Of a stretch of 10,463 nt of DNA, positions 7,839 to 10,463 are shown one piece after another. Numbering within the stretch: the stretch's first letter is position 1; the number at the start of each line of letters is the position of its first letter. This DNA comes from Eubacteriales bacterium (GTDB lineage Bacteria > Bacillota_A > Clostridia > Lachnospirales > Lachnospiraceae): NCBI GenBank assembly GCA_030527765.1, contig JAUNAE010000102.1:1-10463 (forward strand), given 5' to 3'. Under the pieces are notes generated by a model that saw only the letters and a program-made list of their open reading frames with translations, was not told the DNA's origin and made no database searches. The position numbers and the translations under genes are program-made.

Positions 7839-7899
7839 AAAAAAGCCTTCGGAGAGGTAGGATCTCATATATTGAGAATACTCTCTGAAGGCTTTTTTT
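7839..7899. terminator. Two-way hairpin terminator between mscS and hicB
   Basis: GCCTTCGGAGAG (7845-7856) pairs with CTCTCTGAAGGC (7881-7892) over 12 pairs including one G-U. A-tracts before (7839-7844) and T-tracts after (7893-7899) extend the stem and give a U-run on both strands. The 24-base loop folds again, TCTCA (7863-7867) with TGAGA (7873-7877), so the hairpin is nearly continuous. It would stop mscS transcription rightward and hicB transcription leftward. A perfect palindrome TTTTCATGAAAA (7826-7837) lies just before it. The remainder of 7766-7980 holds no gene or recognisable signal. Confidence 0.93.
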
Positions 7900-7980
7900 G
7901 TTCTGTAAAAGTCCCATTACGATGGTTTGAAAATCGCGTAAGAGCAATCGGTGGTTGTCTGTGAGGATATCTGAATGACT

Positions 7981-8259
7981 TTACTCATCCCATCCTTCGT
8001 AGAAACGTACGGTTACACAGATGTTTCTGGCAGTTTCTCCTTCTGCAAGAGAAAGATCGGAAATATCAGATACCGGAGGCATCTGGCAGTCATCTTCTTC
8101 AAGTTCCGACATGATCCAGTTGTATGCGGCTTCGTTCGCTGCGTCTACCGCATCTTCCAATGTATCTCCAAGAGCGGTGCAGTCGATAAGATCCGGGAAC
8201 ATTCCTTCATATTTGCCGTCTTCTCTTGAGCGGAATACAGCAGGATAAATAAATTTCAT
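7981..8259 (-). CDS. Orphan HicB-like antitoxin-fold protein
   Basis: A 92-residue protein of the HicB-like family (HicB_lk_antitox, PF15919). The partial RNase H fold of HicB is recognisable: YPAVF near the N-terminus, GKYEGMFPDL (15-24) and GDTLEDAVDAANEAAYNW (31-48). The tail (ICVTVRFYEGWDE) has no helix-turn-helix or ribbon-helix-helix, so it probably cannot act as a classical DNA-binding antitoxin. HicB normally neutralises HicA, a small mRNA interferase, but no hicA is present: only 84 bases separate it from nth upstream and a terminator follows downstream. Its function alone is unknown. The start is ATG at 8259-8257 with AAAGGAG (8274-8268) eight bases ahead. No convincing promoter lies in the gap, so it may be co-transcribed with nth. 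Confidence 0.82.
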   Translation of the reverse strand: MKFIYPAVFRSREDGKYEGMFPDLIDCTALGDTLEDAVDAANEAAYNWIMSELEEDDCQMPPVSDISDLSLAEGETARNICVTVRFYEGWDE

Positions 8260-8324
8260 ATTTTAAACTCCTTTCGTAACGATTCAGTACCTTGCAAAAT
8301 ATTGGGTGTGAATAGTGATCTATT

Positions 8325-8350
8325 GCCAATCGGATTCTTGCGATCAGATT
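8325..8350. repeat. Copy 1 of an imperfect 26-base hairpin repeat flanking nth
   Basis: AATCGGAT (8328-8335) pairs with ATCAGATT (8343-8350) with one mismatch around a seven-base loop, and the right arm includes the nth stop codon. It shares the exact 12-mer CAATCGGATTCT (8327-8338) with 9006-9017 and about 20 of 26 positions overall. It lies at the 3' end of nth, before hicB. Confidence 0.45.
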
Positions 8351-8976
8351 CGCTGAGCACAGAGGTCCAGCAGACAGCATTTGTCACAGTATGGCTTTGT
8401 GCGGGCTGTGCATATTTCGCGGCCGTGAGTGACGAGACGATGGCAAAGATCATTTCCCTCTTCCGGAGGAACAATCTTCCACAATTCCATTTCCACCTTC
8501 TTAGGATCCTTGATACCATCCACAAGACCGATGCGGTTGGAGAGACGGATGCAATGGGTGTCTGTGACGATCGCTGGTTTGCCGAACACATCCCCCATGA
8601 TCAGATTGGCGCTTTTTCTTCCAACACCGGGAAGGGCAAGCAGTTCGTCGAAAGTCTCCGGAACTTTGCCGTCATATTGATCGCGAAGGACACGCATGCA
8701 GGCACTGATATCCCTTGCTTTGCTTTTGCCAAGTCCGCAAGGATGGATGATATATTCAATTTCTTCCGGTGTGGCGGCTGCAAGTGCATACACATCCGGA
8801 TATTTGGCAAAAAGATCCTGAACGACAACGTTCACCCGGGCATCGGTGCACTGAGCGGCAAGGCGGACGCTGACAAGCAGCTTCCAGGCCTCATCGTAAT
8901 CCAGCGTACAATCCGCATCCGGATAGGCGATGGCAAGACGATGAATGACTTCCTGAGCCAGTTGTTTTTTTGTCAT
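8344..8976 (-). CDS. nth: Endonuclease III, DNA glycosylase/AP lyase
   Basis: Base-excision-repair enzyme that removes oxidised pyrimidines and cleaves abasic sites. It has 210 residues, the usual size. LLVSVRLAAQCTD (33-45) and the helix-hairpin-helix LPGVGRKSAN (115-124) carry the catalytic Lys121, and TDTHCIRLSNR (138-148) carries the catalytic Asp139 (E. coli K120 and D138). The iron-sulfur cluster cysteines are Cys189, Cys197, Cys200 and Cys206. The first spacing is seven residues rather than the six of E. coli, and Cys201 is extra. The start is ATG at 8976-8974, with AGGAG at 8990-8986 nine bases ahead. It has its own promoter at 9080-9113 and a roughly 100-base leader with hairpins. 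hicB follows 84 bases downstream. Confidence 0.96.
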   Translation of the reverse strand: MTKKQLAQEVIHRLAIAYPDADCTLDYDEAWKLLVSVRLAAQCTDARVNVVVQDLFAKYPDVYALAAATPEEIEYIIHPCGLGKSKARDISACMRVLRDQYDGKVPETFDELLALPGVGRKSANLIMGDVFGKPAIVTDTHCIRLSNRIGLVDGIKDPKKVEMELWKIVPPEEGNDLCHRLVTHGREICTARTKPYCDKCCLLDLCAQRI

Positions 8977-9003
8977 ATATAAGTTCTCCTATGTAAATTT
9001 CAA

Positions 9004-9029
9004 GTCAATCGGATTCTCACAATCCGTTT
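9004..9029. repeat. Copy 2 of the hairpin repeat flanking nth, in the nth leader
   Basis: AATCGGATT (9007-9015) pairs with AATCCGTTT (9021-9029) with one mismatch around CTCAC; the inner six pairs CGGATT/AATCCG are perfect. It contains the same 12-mer CAATCGGATTCT (9006-9017) as the copy at the other end of nth. In the nth transcript it forms a hairpin about 30 bases before the start codon, just upstream of the ribosome binding site. There is no U-tract, so it is not a terminator. Confidence 0.45.
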
Positions 9030-9031
9030 CC

Positions 9032-9057
9032 ACTACTTGGTTCGGTTAAACAGTAGT
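9032..9057 (-). other. Second hairpin in the nth leader
   Basis: ACTACT (9032-9037) pairs with AGTAGT (9052-9057), with some further pairing inside (TT 9041-9042 with AA 9048-9049). If nth starts from the promoter at 9085-9113, this hairpin and the one at 9004-9029 together fill much of the roughly 100-base leader. No open reading frame for a leader peptide and no known riboswitch was recognised. Confidence 0.35.
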
Positions 9058-9079
9058 CATGAAGTTACCTTCTTAACAC

Positions 9080-9113
9080 CGTTTATAGTAAACGTTTCTG
9101 GGCATTTTGGCAA
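9080..9113 (-). promoter_or_regulatory. nth promoter with a dyad over the -10 box
   Basis: On the minus strand TTGCCA (9113-9108; five of six to the -35 consensus) is 17 bases from TACTAT (9090-9085; four of six to the -10). A perfect dyad, CGTTTA (9080-9085) and TAAACG (9089-9094) around TAG, is centred on the -10 box, the usual place for a repressor site. The promoter call rests on box match and ideal spacing; the operator idea is inference. Confidence 0.55.
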
Positions 9114-9133
9114 GTAACAGCCCGAGAATTGCA

Positions 9134-9206
9134 GCACACATATTGCGCTTTAGTGCAATATGTGTGCATCGCGAAGCGAGTTACAGTTCACTCTGTGAAC
9201 TGTAAC
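9134..9206. repeat. 73-base module of three adjacent hairpins
   Basis: Three hairpins follow one another almost without spacer. First: GCACACATATTGCGC (9134-9148) with its partner at 9153-9167, 15 pairs with one G-U around TTTA. Second: TCGC (9169-9172) with GCGA (9176-9179) around GAA. Third: GTTACAGTTCAC (9180-9191) with GTGAACTGTAAC (9195-9206), 12 perfect pairs around TCT. Nothing in the module is coding. It lies exactly between the -35 boxes of the divergent nth and metallo-beta-lactamase-fold promoters. It looks like a dispersed extragenic palindromic repeat or a structured RNA. A T-rich stretch (9210-9220) follows the third hairpin, so some termination of rightward transcripts is possible. 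Confidence 0.85.
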
Positions 9207-9209
9207 ACC

Positions 9210-9238
9210 TTGTTTTTCTTGGACATGTATATTAAAAT
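9210..9238 (+). promoter_or_regulatory. Possible promoter of the metallo-beta-lactamase-fold gene
   Basis: TAAAAT at 9233-9238 matches the -10 consensus at five of six positions. TTGTTT at 9210-9215, 17 bases upstream, is a weak -35 box (three of six). The leader would be about 25 bases. The -35 box begins four bases after the last hairpin of the module at 9134-9206, so that structure could affect polymerase access. Confidence 0.4.
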
Positions 9239-9268
9239 AACCGTAGCCATTTCAGCCGGGAGGAAACT

Positions 9269-10408
9269 ATGAGAATTAGAATGTACAATGTTGGCTACGG
9301 AGATTGTTTTTGCCTGAAAGACCGCAAGAAAAGTCTTCTTGTAGATTTTGGAACCAACAATAGCCGAATAGAAGGCAGACCGCGAAAGGAAACTTTCGAT
9401 AGAATTATCTCGGATTTGACGACCATCGATCGGAAGAGTCTTCTGCTGACCCACTTCCATCTGGATCATCTTTCCGGATTGTTATATATGATGCGAAATC
9501 ATAAGAGTGCCTGCGAGTTTGCATCCCTGTATCTCCCTGACGTATTCTCGGGAGAGGGACAGAATCATATGCTTTCTCTGATGATGCTTGCAGATACTAT
9601 GAAAGACTCTGCACTTCCGAGCAGGCAGATCAGTCTGTTTGCACTGGTGGAGGCGTTGATTAAAATGCCGATTCCGGTGAAACTTCTCCGAAGAGGAGTG
9701 GCTTTTGAAGAAAAATATCAGACACTCTGGCCGGATACCGGTCTGGTTCAGGGAGAAGCAGAAGAGATTTACAGGATTCTGGAAGAGAACCACGAACCGG
9801 TGCTGAAGGAACTGAATCAGTTTGCAGAGACGCTTCGTCAGGTCATTGCCGATATGGCCTCCGGCAAGCAGGAGAAGAAAGATTTTCCGGCAGTCAGTGT
9901 CCTGGAAAAAGAATTCCGTGTCCTGAGAAACAAACAGGAATTCCGTGATCTTCTTCAGGAAGCCTATGAGAAAAAACTGCCCCTCAGCAGTTTGCGAAAC
10001 AAAATCAGCATTGTGTTCCAGAATAAACAGGATGGTGAGCTGAACATGCTGTTCACAGGAGATGTGGAGAGCAGATACCTTCAGATGATTGCGGACAATT
10101 ACGACGGACAGATCCCGCTGTTTGAACATTACTGGTGTATTAAGGTGCCTCATCACGGCACACAGGAGCATTATTTTGACTTCAGTCCTTATATGCCGGA
10201 GAACATGCTGATTTCCAACGGAATCCATTTCTCCAACAGCAAGAAACAGTCGAAGGAGCTTCGCACCTCAAGTCAGTACGGCGGATTGTTTTATATCAAT
10301 GATGCCCATATGTACTGTACCAATAGTGATTGCTGCGATGCTTACCGAAACGGCTGCACCTGCAAGGAGTGGGATGTGATTTCTCCGGCTTATTATAAAG
10401 ATATCTAA
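9269..10408 (+). CDS. ComEC/Rec2-like metallo-beta-lactamase-fold hydrolase
   Basis: A 379-residue protein, probably cytoplasmic: no signal peptide or membrane helix was seen. It starts with MYNVGYGDCF (5-14, compare NVGQGDA of ComEC-like proteins) and LVDFGT (24-29). The metal motif is THFHLDHLSG (61-70: His62, His64, Asp66, His67). Further ligands are Asp265 in FTGDVE and His295-His296 in VPHHGT. LLRRGVAF and LWP (153-155) also fit the ComEC-type domain. Between LWP and NKISIVF (244-250) lies a mostly helical, charged insertion of about 88 residues. The end has a cysteine cluster, Cys350, 355, 356, 363 and 365, which could bind a metal. The transport part of ComEC is absent, so it is a stand-alone hydrolase; the substrate (nucleic acid, nucleotide or other) is unknown. 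The start is ATG 9269 with GGGAGG at 9258-9263; tandem stops TAA TAG. Confidence 0.85.
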   Translation: MRIRMYNVGYGDCFCLKDRKKSLLVDFGTNNSRIEGRPRKETFDRIISDLTTIDRKSLLLTHFHLDHLSGLLYMMRNHKSACEFASLYLPDVFSGEGQNHMLSLMMLADTMKDSALPSRQISLFALVEALIKMPIPVKLLRRGVAFEEKYQTLWPDTGLVQGEAEEIYRILEENHEPVLKELNQFAETLRQVIADMASGKQEKKDFPAVSVLEKEFRVLRNKQEFRDLLQEAYEKKLPLSSLRNKISIVFQNKQDGELNMLFTGDVESRYLQMIADNYDGQIPLFEHYWCIKVPHHGTQEHYFDFSPYMPENMLISNGIHFSNSKKQSKELRTSSQYGGLFYINDAHMYCTNSDCCDAYRNGCTCKEWDVISPAYYKDI

Positions 10409-10423
10409 TAGGATGAGATCCTA
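10409..10423 (+). other. Small hairpin right after the metallo-beta-lactamase-fold gene
   Basis: TAGGAT (10409-10414) pairs perfectly with ATCCTA (10418-10423) around GAG, beginning at the base after the stop codon. No T-tract follows; instead a purine-rich AGGAAAGAG comes next. It is therefore unlikely to terminate transcription and more likely lies between two co-transcribed genes. Confidence 0.4.
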
Positions 10424-10434
10424 CAGGAAAGAGA

Positions 10435-10463
10435 TTGAATATAAAAGATCTCGATAATAAAAA
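10435..10463 (+). CDS. Possible start of a further gene, cut by the window edge
   Basis: A TTG at 10435-10437 opens a frame that stays open to the end of the window, reading (M)NIKDLDNK. AGGAAAGAG at 10425-10433 provides a plausible ribosome binding site. Only nine codons are visible, so neither the start nor the existence of the gene is certain. If real, it lies 26 bases after the metallo-beta-lactamase-fold gene and would share its transcript. Confidence 0.3.

Noticed and set aside
8260..8343. A hicA toxin gene next to hicB
   Set aside because: The gap of 84 bases is too short for hicA, and no double-stranded-RNA-binding-like HicA frame is seen on either strand nearby.
8302..8982. A 226-codon plus-strand open frame opposite nth
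   Set aside because: nth on the minus strand has catalytic residues, iron-sulfur cysteines and a ribosome binding site; the opposite frame has no coherent domain.
9004..9057. A riboswitch or attenuator in the nth leader
   Set aside because: The two hairpins have no U-tract, no leader peptide and no known riboswitch core; they are reported only as hairpins.
9188..9469. A 93-codon minus-strand open frame across the hairpin region and the start of the metallo-beta-lactamase-fold gene
   Set aside because: Its end falls within the hairpin module, most of it is antisense to a supported gene, and it has no recognisable domain.

Overview
The window looks like a Firmicutes chromosome, most likely Lachnospiraceae (Clostridia). 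This rests on strong AGGAG-type ribosome binding sites, the gene order hom / phosphoglycerate-mutase-like / lysC, a DUF975 membrane protein, and an unpaired HicB-like protein. The family assignment is inferred from gene content and protein sequence. No rRNA, tRNA, CRISPR array, insertion sequence or prophage gene was seen.

Layout. (1) Bases 1-192 are a leader with a direct repeat at the left edge, a possible promoter and a small double hairpin. (2) Bases 193-7765 form a tight six-gene rightward run: hom, an apgM-family gene (probable homoserine kinase), lysC, a DUF975 membrane protein, tex and an mscS-type channel. Gaps are 7-29 bases and no terminator lies inside, so it reads as one operon, although internal promoters are possible. 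(3) A strong two-way hairpin terminator at 7839-7899 closes this run and also faces the leftward genes. (4) nth (endonuclease III) and an orphan hicB-like gene run leftward from 8976 to 7981. (5) Bases 8977-9268 are a divergent control region with a leftward nth promoter, a weaker rightward promoter and, exactly between them, a 73-base module of three back-to-back hairpins. (6) A ComEC-like metallo-beta-lactamase-fold gene runs rightward (9269-10408), and a possible further gene begins at the right edge.

How the genes work together. LysC phosphorylates aspartate, Hom reduces aspartate semialdehyde to homoserine, and the apgM-family enzyme between them most likely phosphorylates homoserine, so the first operon half is a threonine/lysine/methionine-branch module. 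asd and thrC are not in the window. The second half joins nucleic-acid handling (Tex) and membrane functions (DUF975, MscS) to the same transcript. The right part is a separate unit: nth is DNA repair, while the roles of the HicB-like and metallo-beta-lactamase-fold proteins are not known.

Most worth a second look: the homoserine-kinase assignment, a probable internal start in lysC that would make a separate regulatory subunit, the three-hairpin repeat and its possible degenerate relative upstream of hom, and the metallo-beta-lactamase-fold protein with a helical insertion and a cysteine-rich tail. I found no clear undescribed multi-gene system within the window. The best candidate for one is the metallo-beta-lactamase-fold gene together with whatever follows past base 10463.
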